A DNA stretch of 16,945 bases, taken from an uncultured Methylocystaceae bacterium (GTDB lineage Bacteria > Pseudomonadota > Alphaproteobacteria > Rhizobiales > Beijerinckiaceae). Both the position numbers and the translations under genes were made by a program. The stretch is from contig CAMFKC010000007.1 of NCBI GenBank assembly GCA_945956975.1, positions 1 through 16,945 of the forward strand, written 5' to 3'. The notes under the pieces were generated by a model. The model saw only the letters and a program-made list of their open reading frames with translations. It searched no databases and was not told the origin of the DNA. Below, in pieces: positions 7,106 to 15,370 of this stretch (within the stretch, counting starts at the first letter, position 1; every line of letters starts with the position of its first letter).

Positions 7106-7137
7106 AAAAAGGCCGGTCCTCGCGGACCAGCCTTTTT
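7106..7137. terminator. Bidirectional intrinsic terminator, pntB / oxidase subunit IV
   Basis: AAAAAGGC (7106-7113) pairs with GCCTTTTT (7130-7137) and GGTCC (7115-7119) with GGACC (7124-7128); there is one C-A mismatch and a TCGC loop. T-runs are present on both strands, so it can end both the pntAB transcript and the convergent minus-strand transcript that ends at 7159. Confidence 0.88.
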
Positions 7138-7158
7138 CGTTCGCGAATCGCGAAACTA

Positions 7159-7305
7159 TCAGAGCGTCAGGACCGCGAGCAGCACGACGCAGGCGATGCA
7201 GATCACCGTGCCCCATTTGAACATGCCGATGAACAATTCGTAGGTCTTCTCGTGCTCCGGATAGTCCATGTCCGGATGACCGCCGCTGGAAACCTCGTTC
7301 GCCAT
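7159..7305 (-). CDS. aa3-type cytochrome c oxidase subunit IV (small)
   Basis: A 48-residue protein translated from ATG 7305 to TGA 7159-7161. It begins MANEVSSGGHPDMDYPEHEK, continues with TYELFIGMFKWGT, and ends in one hydrophobic helix (about 32-48). This matches the bacterial aa3-type cytochrome c oxidase subunit IV family (Pfam COX4_pro_2), a single-helix accessory subunit with an acidic, proline/histidine-containing N-terminus and the YxxF..FKWGT motif. A GAGG ribosome site (complement of 7311-7314) sits 5 bases upstream. It lies 69 bases after the ABC1 kinase gene on the same strand and before the shared terminator. The catalytic oxidase genes are not in this window, so it is an orphan subunit gene. 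Confidence 0.88.
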   Translation of the reverse strand: MANEVSSGGHPDMDYPEHEKTYELFIGMFKWGTVICIACVVLLAVLTL

Positions 7306-7374
7306 GCCCGCCTCGGGAGTCTGGTTGTCGTTGAAAATCTAATAGCCGAGGCCTCGGATCGCCGCAACCGAGCT

Positions 7375-8724
7375 TCAGGCCAACTTCGCCGCCTTCAGCG
7401 CCTCGCCCTGATGCGCGGTCAGCGCCTCCAGGCTGAAATCGCCGAGCGCCGCCTCGAACATGCGGTGGTAATTCAGCTCCGCCCCCAGATGCAGGAAAAC
7501 GGCGCCCAGCCCGACCGCCGCGCGGTCGAGGAACACGAACTCCCGCGGCACCGTAACCGGCCCCTTGTTCTTGAGCGCCTGATGCACGGTAAAGGCCTCG
7601 CGCCGCCCATATTTGCCCGGCTCCACGCCATCGGCGACCGTTCGGACGCGGTCTTCCAGCAGCGGACCGTAGATGAACCGCGCCCAGATGTTCAGTGTCT
7701 CGATGACTTCCTTCTTGAGGCCCTTGAAGCCCCAGCTCTCGTAGGCGTGGACGATGCGCGCCTGGTCATTGTCCTGCAAGCCGCGGTAGAGATCGACCAC
7801 GCCGCCAACGAAGGATGGCGGGAAGATCCGGACGCAGCCGTAGTCCAGCAGGTTGATGCCAGCGCCATCGCCGAACACGCTGTAATTGCCGAGATGCGGG
7901 TCGCCGTGGATCACCCCGAAGCGCGAGAACGGCAGCCACCAGGCCGTGAACATGGCCGAGGCGATGTGATTGCGCACCTCGAGAGGCGCGCCCTTGAAGT
8001 TCAAAAGCTTTTCGCCTTCCAGCCAATCCATCGTGAGCAGCCGCTCGGTCGAAAGCTCCGGCCGCACTCTCGGCGTCCGCACCAGCGCCTGCCCGGCCAG
8101 CATATGGCCGTAGAGCGCGGCGTTCTTGGCCTCGCGCGTGTAGTCCAGCTCCTCGCGCACCCGCGCGCCGATCTCCTTGGCCGCCTCGGTCGTGTCGATC
8201 ACCGGCTCGAAGCGACGGTGGATGGCGAAGAGAATGTCGAGCTGGCTGAGATCCGCCTCGACCGCCGATTTCATGTCCGGATATTGCAGCTTGCAGGCGA
8301 GCAGCCCGCCGTCGGGCGCAACCGCCTTGTGCACCTGCCCAAGAGAGGCCGCCGCGGACGGTTTCAGGTCGAATGAATTGAAGCGGGACTGCCAGTCCGG
8401 CCCGAGCTCCGCCTGCATCCGCCGCTTGACGAAAGCCGCGCCCATCGGAGGAGCGTCGGACTGGAGCTTGGCGAGTTCGTCGGCATATTCCGGCGGCAGC
8501 AGGTCGGGAATGGTCGCCATGAGCTGCGCGACCTTCATCAGCGGGCCCTTCAGGCCGCCCAAAGCCTTGGCCAGCATCGCGGCGTTGCTGGCGTCCCGCC
8601 CGGACGTGCGCCCGCCCGTCAGCTGCTGCGCGGCAAAGCGGGCCGCCACCCCGCCCACATTGGCGCCCACCTTGGCATAGCGCGCGGCGCGGGCGGAAAA
8701 TCGATTGGCTTCGCGGTCGGTCAT
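7375..8724 (-). CDS. ABC1/AarF/UbiB-family atypical kinase
   Basis: The 449-residue protein belongs to the ABC1 (AarF/UbiB/COQ8) kinase-like family, whose members support ubiquinone synthesis or lipid homeostasis. Visible motifs: KVAQ at 64-67 in place of the family's usual KxGQ; the alanine-rich nucleotide loop SAAAS at 123-127; the strand-3 lysine K145 in LLACKLQYP; EELDYTREAKN (191-201); catalytic loop HGDPHLGN at 273-280; and DYG at 294-296 in place of DFG. Classical UbiB has two C-terminal membrane helices; none is seen here, so it is probably a soluble paralogue rather than UbiB itself. ATG 8724 has AGGGA five bases upstream; earlier in-frame starts add unrelated residues. It may be co-transcribed with the oxidase subunit IV gene. 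Confidence 0.9.
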   Translation of the reverse strand: MTDREANRFSARAARYAKVGANVGGVAARFAAQQLTGGRTSGRDASNAAMLAKALGGLKGPLMKVAQLMATIPDLLPPEYADELAKLQSDAPPMGAAFVKRRMQAELGPDWQSRFNSFDLKPSAAASLGQVHKAVAPDGGLLACKLQYPDMKSAVEADLSQLDILFAIHRRFEPVIDTTEAAKEIGARVREELDYTREAKNAALYGHMLAGQALVRTPRVRPELSTERLLTMDWLEGEKLLNFKGAPLEVRNHIASAMFTAWWLPFSRFGVIHGDPHLGNYSVFGDGAGINLLDYGCVRIFPPSFVGGVVDLYRGLQDNDQARIVHAYESWGFKGLKKEVIETLNIWARFIYGPLLEDRVRTVADGVEPGKYGRREAFTVHQALKNKGPVTVPREFVFLDRAAVGLGAVFLHLGAELNYHRMFEAALGDFSLEALTAHQGEALKAAKLA

Positions 8725-8776
8725 GACGTCCCTGTCTCTACCCCAATATCTAAGAGAGCTCTCACGGCATTTCACC

Positions 8777-8804
8777 TTGCCGCGCGGCCGATCCATGCTA
8801 TTAT
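8777..8804 (+). promoter_or_regulatory. Promoter of the toxin-antitoxin operon
   Basis: TTGCCG (8777-8782) and TATTAT (8799-8804) are separated by 16 bases and match the sigma-70 boxes at four and five of six positions. The -10 box runs into the palindrome at 8801-8818, as expected for autorepression. Transcription would start near 8811, giving a leader of only about 10-20 bases. Confidence 0.55.
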
Positions 8805-8824
8805 TACATCCGTAATAACGGATG
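8801..8824. promoter_or_regulatory. Overlapping palindromes: antitoxin operator
   Basis: Two perfect inverted repeats overlap: TTATTAC-ATCC-GTAATAA (8801-8818) and CATCCG-TAATAA-CGGATG (8807-8824). They cover the -10 box and transcription start of the antitoxin gene. The position and symmetry fit binding by the AbrB/MazE-type antitoxin dimer or toxin-antitoxin complex (inference). Confidence 0.65.
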
Positions 8825-8830
8825 TCCGCC

Positions 8831-9079
8831 ATGAACGCTCCGTCCAAGCCCGGTTTCGCAACGCTGAAGGTGACCCAGGTCGGCAATTCGCTCGGCGTCG
8901 TGCTGCCGCGTGAAGTGCTGGCCGAGCTCGACGTCGACAAGGGAGACAAGCTCTATCTCACCAAGTCGCCGGACGGCTATCGCGTCACGAAAACCGATCC
9001 CGACTTCGAGCGTCGCATGAAACTCGCGCGCGAGATCATGAAGAAGCGCCACAACGTCCTGCGCGAACTCGCGAAGTAA
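8831..9079 (+). CDS. AbrB/MazE-type antitoxin
   Basis: An 82-residue protein with an N-terminal SpoVT/AbrB/MazE swapped-hairpin DNA-binding domain: LKVTQVGNSLGVVLPREVLAEL at about 9-30, then DVDKGDKLYLTKSPDGYRVTK. The C-terminal charged helix (DPDFERRMKLAREIMKKRH region, about 56-82) is the likely toxin-neutralising tail. The stop is 6 bases before the toxin gene. An in-frame ATG at 8822 would add three residues; I prefer 8831 because GGA at 8820-8822 gives a spaced, if weak, ribosome site and 8822 falls in the operator with no such site. It should act as antitoxin and autorepressor. The pairing with a Doc toxin, rather than with MazF, is known from annotated genomes. Confidence 0.88.
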   Translation: MNAPSKPGFATLKVTQVGNSLGVVLPREVLAELDVDKGDKLYLTKSPDGYRVTKTDPDFERRMKLAREIMKKRHNVLRELAK

Positions 9080-9085
9080 GAGCGG

Positions 9086-9475
9086 ATGACGGAGTGGCGG
9101 TTTCTCGACCGCGCCATCATCCTCGCCGTGCACGAGGAGCAGCTTGCGCAGCATGGCGGCGGCATCGGGCTGCGCGACGAAGGGCTGCTGGAGTCCGCGT
9201 TGGCGCGGCCAGAAAATCTCGCCGCTTACAATGTGGATGCCGACGTCGCCGCGCTTGCGGCGGCCTATGCGTTCGGCATTGCCAAAAACCATCCCTTCAT
9301 CGACGGCAACAAGCGCACCGCCTTCGTCGCAATGGAATTATTTCTGATGGACAACGGGCATGTCCTGAACGCGAGTGACGAAGACGCGCTCATGGCGATG
9401 CTGAGGTTGGCCGCTGGAGAGATGAGCGAAGAGCAATATGGAAGCTGGATCAGGTCCCACACCACGTCGATCTGA
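9086..9475 (+). CDS. Doc-type (death-on-curing, Fic-fold) toxin
   Basis: The 129-residue product has the length of phage P1 Doc. The Fic-core motif reads HPFIDGNKRTA at 69-79. Lysine at position 76, where Fic AMP-transferases have glycine (HPFxxGNGR), is the Doc signature; P1 Doc phosphorylates EF-Tu and stops translation. By analogy this toxin is probably a kinase of EF-Tu and not an AMPylase (inference). An N-terminal ILAVHEEQLAQHGGG...GLRDEGLLESALARP block (12-42) also matches Doc proteins. Together with the antitoxin gene 6 bases upstream it makes a type II module. The stop lies only 6 bases from the stop of the convergent pepF gene, with no terminator between them. Confidence 0.92.
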   Translation: MTEWRFLDRAIILAVHEEQLAQHGGGIGLRDEGLLESALARPENLAAYNVDADVAALAAAYAFGIAKNHPFIDGNKRTAFVAMELFLMDNGHVLNASDEDALMAMLRLAAGEMSEEQYGSWIRSHTTSI

Positions 9476-9481
9476 ACGCGC

Positions 9482-11274
9482 TCACCCCTCCATCCCCTCC
9501 AGCTCGATGATCAGCTCCTCGATCATCCCCAGCCCGATGTTCCAGAACGCGGGGTCCGTCGCATCCAAGCCGAACGGCGCCAGCAGCTCCGAATGGTGCT
9601 TCGCGCCACCCGCCTTCAGCATGTCGAAATAGCGCTCGACGAAGCCGTGCTCGGCGCGGCGGTAGACGCCGTAGAGCGAGTTCACGAGACAATCGCCGAA
9701 GGCGTAGGCGTAGACGTAGAACGGCGAATGGATGAAGTGCGGGATATAGGCCCAGAAGGTCTCGTAGCCCGGAGCTTGATCGACGGACCGAGGCTCTCGC
9801 CCTGGACGCCCATCCACACCTCGCACAATTGGTCCGCCGTCAACTCGCCCTCGCGGCGGCGCGTGTGGACTTCGCGCTCGAACGTGTAGAAGGCGATCTG
9901 GCGCACGACCGTGTTGATCATGTCCTCGACCTTGGACGCCAGCAGCGCGCGGCGCTGCGCGACATCGGTGGTCTTGGCGAGCAAAGCGCGAAAAGTCAGC
10001 ATCTCGCCGAACACGCTCGCGGTCTCGGCCAGCGTCAGCGGCGTCTGCGCCATCAGCGCGCCCTGCCCTGCGGCGAGAACCTGATGCACGCCGTGGCCGA
10101 GTTCATGGGCGAGCGTCATCACGTCGCGCGGCTTGCCCTGGTAGTTGAGCAGCACGTAAGGATGCGCCGAAGGCACGGTCGGATGCGCGAAGGCGCCCGG
10201 CGCCTTGCCCGGCCGCACCGGCGCATCGATCCAGCGTCCGTCGAAAAAGCGCTTCGCAATGTCTGCCATTTCGGGCGCAAAGCCCGCATAGGCGGACAGG
10301 ACCGTCTCCTGCGCGTCGCTCCACGAATAGACGCGTTGCGGCGCCTGCGGCAGCGGCGCGTTGCGGTCCCAGTGGTTCAACGCATCCTTGCCGAACCATT
10401 TGGCCTTCAGCCGATAGTAACGGTGCGACAGCCGCGGATAGGCCGCGCGCACGGCGGCGACCAGCGCATCCACCACTTCGCGCTCCACGCGATTGGCGAG
10501 ATGGCGCGAGTCCGCGACATCGCTGAACTTGCGCCAGCGGTCGGAAATCTCCTTGTCCTTGGCGAGCGTGTTGGTGACGAGCGCGAACGTGCGCAGGTTC
10601 TCCTTCAACGTCGCGGCGATGGCGTCGGACGCCTTATGGCGCACGGCCTCGCTCGTATCCTGCATCATCGACAGCGTCGGCTCGATCGTCAGCTCCTGCC
10701 CGTCCACGCGGAAGCGCAGGCTGGCGATCGTCTCGTCGAACAACCGGTTCCAGGCGGCGTGCCCGGTCACGGATTTCTCGTGGAAGAGCTTCTCGATCTG
10801 ATCGTCGAGCTCGTGCGGCTTGTCCTTGCGGATGTCGATCAGCCATGGCTTCCAATGTTCGAGCGGGCCGGACGCCATCGCTCTTTCGAGCAGGGCGTCG
10901 TCGATCCGATTGAGTTCGAGCTGGAAGAAGAGCAGGTCGGTCGAATAGTCCGTCACCTTGTCGCGCGTGTCGCCATAGAACTTCGCGCTCGTCGGATCTG
11001 TCGTATTGCCCGCGTAGACGAGGCCGGCGTAGCTCATGATGCGGCCCAGCAGATCCTGCAGCGCTTCGAATTCGCGCAAGGCTTCTGCGAGCCGCGCGCT
11101 CGCCGTCTCGGCTTTTGCGGCGTCGGCGAGTTTGCCACGCCATTTCGCGGCGAAAGCGCGGCAGTCGGCTTCCGCGCGCTTGAGGTCGGCCACAAATTGC
11201 GGGCTGTCGAGCCCGCTGTAGAGGTCTGCGAGATTCCATTCGGGCAGCGGCCCGAGGTCGACAATCGCGGTCAT
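9482..11274 (-). pseudogene. pepF: Oligoendopeptidase F, frameshifted
   Basis: PepF is a cytosolic M3-family zinc metallopeptidase that cleaves short peptides. Reading from ATG 11274 (GGGA six bases upstream) gives a normal protein start MTAIVDLGPLPEWNLADLYS, the zinc site HELGH at 390-394 in MTLAHELGHGVHQ, and third-ligand Glu417 in TLAETAS. After VQGESLGPSIKL (residue about 501, near 9772) the frame turns into nonsense, ending at 9682. The expected C-terminus continues in the next frame as PGYETFWAYIPHFIHSPFYVYAYAFGD and runs to TGA at 9482-9484. Restoring one base between 9769 and 9775, for example a third C in CTCCGGG, rebuilds an intact enzyme of about 597 residues. Either a recent loss-of-function mutation or a base missing from the assembly; everything else is intact. 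As written, the product lacks the last quarter of the catalytic domain. Confidence 0.9.
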
Positions 11275-11411
11275 GGAAGGTCCCATCGAGAATCAGCGCC
11301 TTGCAATATAGGGCGTCGTCCCCGCTTTCGCTGCCCCACGCCGCATGCACCGCCCGCAAACGCCCACGGCGTGGGCAATTGTGCCGATAAGCGACAAATC
11401 GCGAGGGGCCA

Positions 11412-11426
11412 TTAATTGGGCATTTA
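11412..11426 (+). promoter_or_regulatory. Near-consensus CtrA box
   Basis: TTAA-N7-TTTA at 11412-11426 matches the CtrA consensus TTAA-N7-TTAA at seven of eight fixed positions. It lies 62 bases before the start of the regulator gene at 11488, a plausible activator position. CtrA is the alphaproteobacterial cell-cycle master regulator. An AT-rich spot in GC-rich DNA makes the match less likely to be chance, but one box alone is weak evidence. Confidence 0.4.
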
Positions 11427-11487
11427 CCCTAATCGTCGAGCATCCCCTTCCGAAAGGCGCACCGGCCGCGCCAGCCAAGAGGGCTTG

Positions 11488-12990
<1,503 letters not shown>

Positions 12991-13032
12991 CCCGAAGCCT
13001 GCAAGGCATCGAGTTGGCGACGGCGATCAAAA

Positions 13033-13416
13033 TCACGCGCGGACAGGAACGCTCGCGCGGGCCGTCGACATGATGAGCGCCGCCAGCGCGACGAGCAGGA
13101 TGGCCGAACCGACCGCGCCATGCACGAAGGCGGCGTTCTGGATGTTCGCGAATCCGAACATCCAAGGCGCAACGCTCGCTGCAAGTCCGCAAAGCGCGCA
13201 AAGCGCCATCAGCGAACGCCTTTGGGCGATCATCGCCGCCAGAGCTGAAATCCATACCGCAATGCCCGACACGAGGCTGGCTGTCGCGGCCGTGGCGCTG
13301 GCGGAATATCCCATCGGCGCGGGCGCTGCGACCAGCGCCAGGCCGAGCGCCAGAATGACGAACGTGCATCGGTTGCGTGCGCACAAACCGCCGTCATTCT
13401 GCTCGTGATCGCCCAT
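13033..13416 (-). CDS. Small four-helix membrane protein, SPW-repeat type
   Basis: A 127-residue protein with four likely membrane segments (about 18-34, 42-63, 70-88, 97-117). APWMFGF at 83-89, followed by a polar turn and FVHGAVGSAILL, matches the pattern of the SPW-repeat family (Ser/Ala-Pro-Trp, then HxxxG). Two related halves of two helices each are consistent with that family. Function is not known. A strong AAGGAGG ribosome site (complement of 13423-13429) supports ATG 13416. The gene is convergent with the sigma-54 regulator and lies downstream of tam on the same strand, but a likely terminator between them suggests its own promoter. Confidence 0.72.
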   Translation of the reverse strand: MGDHEQNDGGLCARNRCTFVILALGLALVAAPAPMGYSASATAATASLVSGIAVWISALAAMIAQRRSLMALCALCGLAASVAPWMFGFANIQNAAFVHGAVGSAILLVALAALIMSTARASVPVRA

Positions 13417-13527
13417 CGATTTCCTCCTTCAGCCCCGGCGCGCGTTCTGTTTGGCAGGAAGCCGCGACACGTCGCCGCAGCAAGGCTAGCAAGAGCGGAA
13501 CGGTGGCGTCCAGTTCCATTCACACAC

Positions 13528-13573
13528 AAAAAGCCCGCAAAAACTTAACCGTGGAAACAAATCCAATTGCGGG
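13528..13573 (-). terminator. Probable intrinsic terminator of tam
   Basis: On the minus strand CCCGCAA (13573-13567) pairs with TTGCGGG (13540-13534), followed by C and five T (13532-13528). The 26-base loop is long and holds a small TGGA/TCCA stem, so efficiency is uncertain. It begins 12 bases after the tam stop. Confidence 0.55.
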
Positions 13574-13585
13574 AATGCGTCGGCG

Positions 13586-14389
13586 TCATCGCACCGCGAC
13601 GATGAACAGCCGGGGATAGGGCAGCAGGATCACGCCGTCGGGACGCGGGACATATTCCTTGATGATCTCGCGCCGGTAGGACGCCAGGAACGATTCCCGT
13701 TCCTTCTCGCTCAATGGACCGAGGAACGGCCGCAGCGCGGAGCCGGCGAACCAGTCGACCACGCCCTGCGCGCCGTCCAGCGGATGAACATAGGTCGTGC
13801 GCCAGAGTTCGAGCCGGGCGCAATGGGGCCGAAGCCAATCATAATAATCCTGCGCGTCGGCGATCACGGCGCGCGACTTAACCACGGGCATCAGCCGCTC
13901 GCGCCAGGGGCCATCGACCGCGATCATCCGCATCAGCGCATGCGCCGCCTCGCGCGCGGTGTCGGGCATCTGGACGGCCAGACACCCGCCCTGCGGCAGG
14001 TAGGACATCAGCCTGGGGAAGAGCGCCTCGTGCGCCTCGGTGAATTGCAGGACGGAATTGGCGAAGATCAGATCGGGCGTGTGGTCGGGCCGGAAGTCGT
14101 CCACTCCCTCCCGCTGGAAATGTGCATCGGGCAGGCGCTCGCGCGCATGGGCGAGCATGGCTTCCGACGTATCGAGCCCAAGCAGTTCCGCATCGGGATA
14201 GCGCCGGCGCAGGAGCTCTGTCGAATTTCCCGGCCCGCAACCGAGGTCGTAGGCGAAGGCCGGCGCCGACAACGGCACCTCGGCCAGGAGGTCGCGCGCC
14301 GCGCGCGCGCGCTCACCCTCGAATTTGAGATAGAGCGCAGGGTTCCAGTCGCTATGCGGGTGTCTGGGCGAAACCGCCATGTCGTTCAT
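13586..14389 (-). CDS. tam: Trans-aconitate 2-methyltransferase
   Basis: Tam methylates trans-aconitate, a spontaneous by-product of the citrate cycle that inhibits aconitase, using S-adenosylmethionine in the cytosol. The 267-residue product is slightly longer than the E. coli enzyme because of an N-terminal extension. SDWNPALYLKFEGERARAA (13-31) is the characteristic Tam start; SAM motif I is DLGCGPGNST at 48-57; acidic Asp73 in GLDTSEAML; then DLIFANSVLQF (106-116), LAVQMPD and the C-terminal PRLFIVAVR. GGAGGGG five bases upstream supports ATG 14389. It is divergent from an alpha/beta hydrolase with which it shares a repeat-rich promoter region. Confidence 0.93.
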   Translation of the reverse strand: MNDMAVSPRHPHSDWNPALYLKFEGERARAARDLLAEVPLSAPAFAYDLGCGPGNSTELLRRRYPDAELLGLDTSEAMLAHARERLPDAHFQREGVDDFRPDHTPDLIFANSVLQFTEAHEALFPRLMSYLPQGGCLAVQMPDTAREAAHALMRMIAVDGPWRERLMPVVKSRAVIADAQDYYDWLRPHCARLELWRTTYVHPLDGAQGVVDWFAGSALRPFLGPLSEKERESFLASYRREIIKEYVPRPDGVILLPYPRLFIVAVR

Positions 14390-14527
14390 TGCGGCCCCTC
14401 CGCGATGCGGCGTCCATCAATCACATTCGGTCGCGAAACGTTCGAACTGTCAATCACATTGTTCTTTTTATAGAACGGTTCCATAGTGGATGTGAACACT
14501 GGCGCGCACCACGAGGCTGAGGCACCG
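14390..14527. promoter_or_regulatory. Repeat-rich divergent promoter region, tam / hydrolase
   Basis: Two exact direct repeats TCAATCACATT (14417-14427 and 14450-14460) are 33 bases apart, about three helical turns. Between and beside them are short palindromes: GTTCGAAC (14440-14447), GTTCT-N6-AGAAC (14461-14476) and GAAC-G-GTTC (14473-14481). On the minus strand a perfect TTGACA (14453-14448) lies before tam, with only weak -10 matches near 14425-14430. On the plus strand TATAGA (14469-14474) is a possible -10. The arrangement suggests a shared regulator. Confidence 0.5.
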
Positions 14528-15370
14528 ATGGACGGAAACCACACATGGCCGATCCCGCCGGGCGTCCGGACGGTCCCTGTCGGCGGATATCCCATGGCCT
14601 ATGTCGAGCAGGGATCCGGCGCGCCGCTGGTTCTCGTCCATGGCTCCTTCTCGGACTACCGCTACTGGGAACCGCAGATGGAAGCCTTTGCGGCCGGGCG
14701 CCGTGTGTTTGCGCCGAGCCTGCGGCACTATTTTCCCGAAATCTGGGATGGCAAGGGCGACGATTTCTCGATCGTGCAGCACGCAGACGATGTCGCCGCT
14801 TTCGTCCGGGCGTTGGGTCTAGGCAAGGTCGACCTCCTCGGCCACTCGCGCGGCGGAGCCGTTGTCCTCGAGGTCGCCAAGCGCCATCCGGACGTCATCC
14901 GTTCGCTGATCCTGTCCGACGCCTCCGCCCGGCTCGATCTACCTGAAAGCGACGCGAACCGGCGGGCCGAAATGTTCCGCGCCGACCTGTTTCGAAAGCT
15001 GCGCGCGCGGGTGGAGGCGGGCGACAGCGCCGGCGGCGTCGCTGATTTCCTCGACGCTCTCATGGGCGCGGGCGCTTGGCGCGCCATGCCCGAAGCGCGA
15101 CGCGCGCAGATGATGGAAAACCTCTGGACGGCGCTGGTCGACGACGGTCTGCCGCTCGCGTCCGACGATGATCTGCGAAAGTTCGACTTTCCCGTGTTAA
15201 CGCTGCTGGGCGCGACGTCGCCGCCCATGTATGCGATCTTTGCGGCGGCCATGCGCGAAAAGGCGGGCTTTCCCGCCCCTGTCGTCATCGCCGACGCAGG
15301 CCACGCCATGAACGTGCAGAAGCCGGCGGCCTACAATGCCGCCGTGCTGGAATTTCTGTCGGGCCTGTGA
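14528..15370 (+). CDS. Alpha/beta-fold hydrolase
   Basis: A 280-residue cytosolic alpha/beta hydrolase with no signal peptide. The oxyanion strand-turn is LVLVHGSFSDYRYW (34-47), the nucleophile elbow GHSRGG (105-110) with Ser107, and His259 lies in DAGHAMNVQKP. The usual acid after strand 7 is absent (LLGATSPPMY at 227-235 has none), so Asp131 in LSDASARLD after strand 6 may serve instead, as in some family members. The substrate is unknown; haloperoxidase/esterase-like annotations are possible. ATG 14528 has GAGG five bases upstream, whereas the GTG at 14486 lacks a ribosome site. It is divergent from tam and convergent with the GSCFA gene. Confidence 0.85.
   Translation: MDGNHTWPIPPGVRTVPVGGYPMAYVEQGSGAPLVLVHGSFSDYRYWEPQMEAFAAGRRVFAPSLRHYFPEIWDGKGDDFSIVQHADDVAAFVRALGLGKVDLLGHSRGGAVVLEVAKRHPDVIRSLILSDASARLDLPESDANRRAEMFRADLFRKLRARVEAGDSAGGVADFLDALMGAGAWRAMPEARRAQMMENLWTALVDDGLPLASDDDLRKFDFPVLTLLGATSPPMYAIFAAAMREKAGFPAPVVIADAGHAMNVQKPAAYNAAVLEFLSGL

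Noticed and set aside
7346..7357. CCGAGGCCTCGG palindrome between the ABC1 kinase and oxidase subunit IV genes
   Set aside because: It has no loop and no T-run at a suitable distance, so it is unlikely to be a terminator. No further support.
8732..8739. CTGTCTCT, a possible internal fragment of the Nextera mosaic end
   Set aside because: Only eight bases match before the sequence diverges, and it lies in a normal ribosome-site region of the ABC1 kinase gene. Chance match.
8754..8763. GAGAGCTCTC palindrome upstream of the ABC1 kinase
   Set aside because: Ten bases without spacer or repeat copies; too short to claim as an operator.
9767..9780. Programmed ribosomal frameshift in pepF
   Set aside because: No slippery heptamer or downstream stimulatory structure is seen, and M3 peptidases are not known to use frameshifting. 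A mutation or assembly error is simpler.
9829..11415. 528-codon plus-strand open frame opposite pepF
   Set aside because: Antisense to a recognisable M3 peptidase, with no ribosome site or family motif; a shadow frame.
12991..13032. Possible terminator between the sigma-54 regulator and the SPW-type gene
   Set aside because: Only a 4-bp GCCT/AGGC hairpin without a T-run is present.
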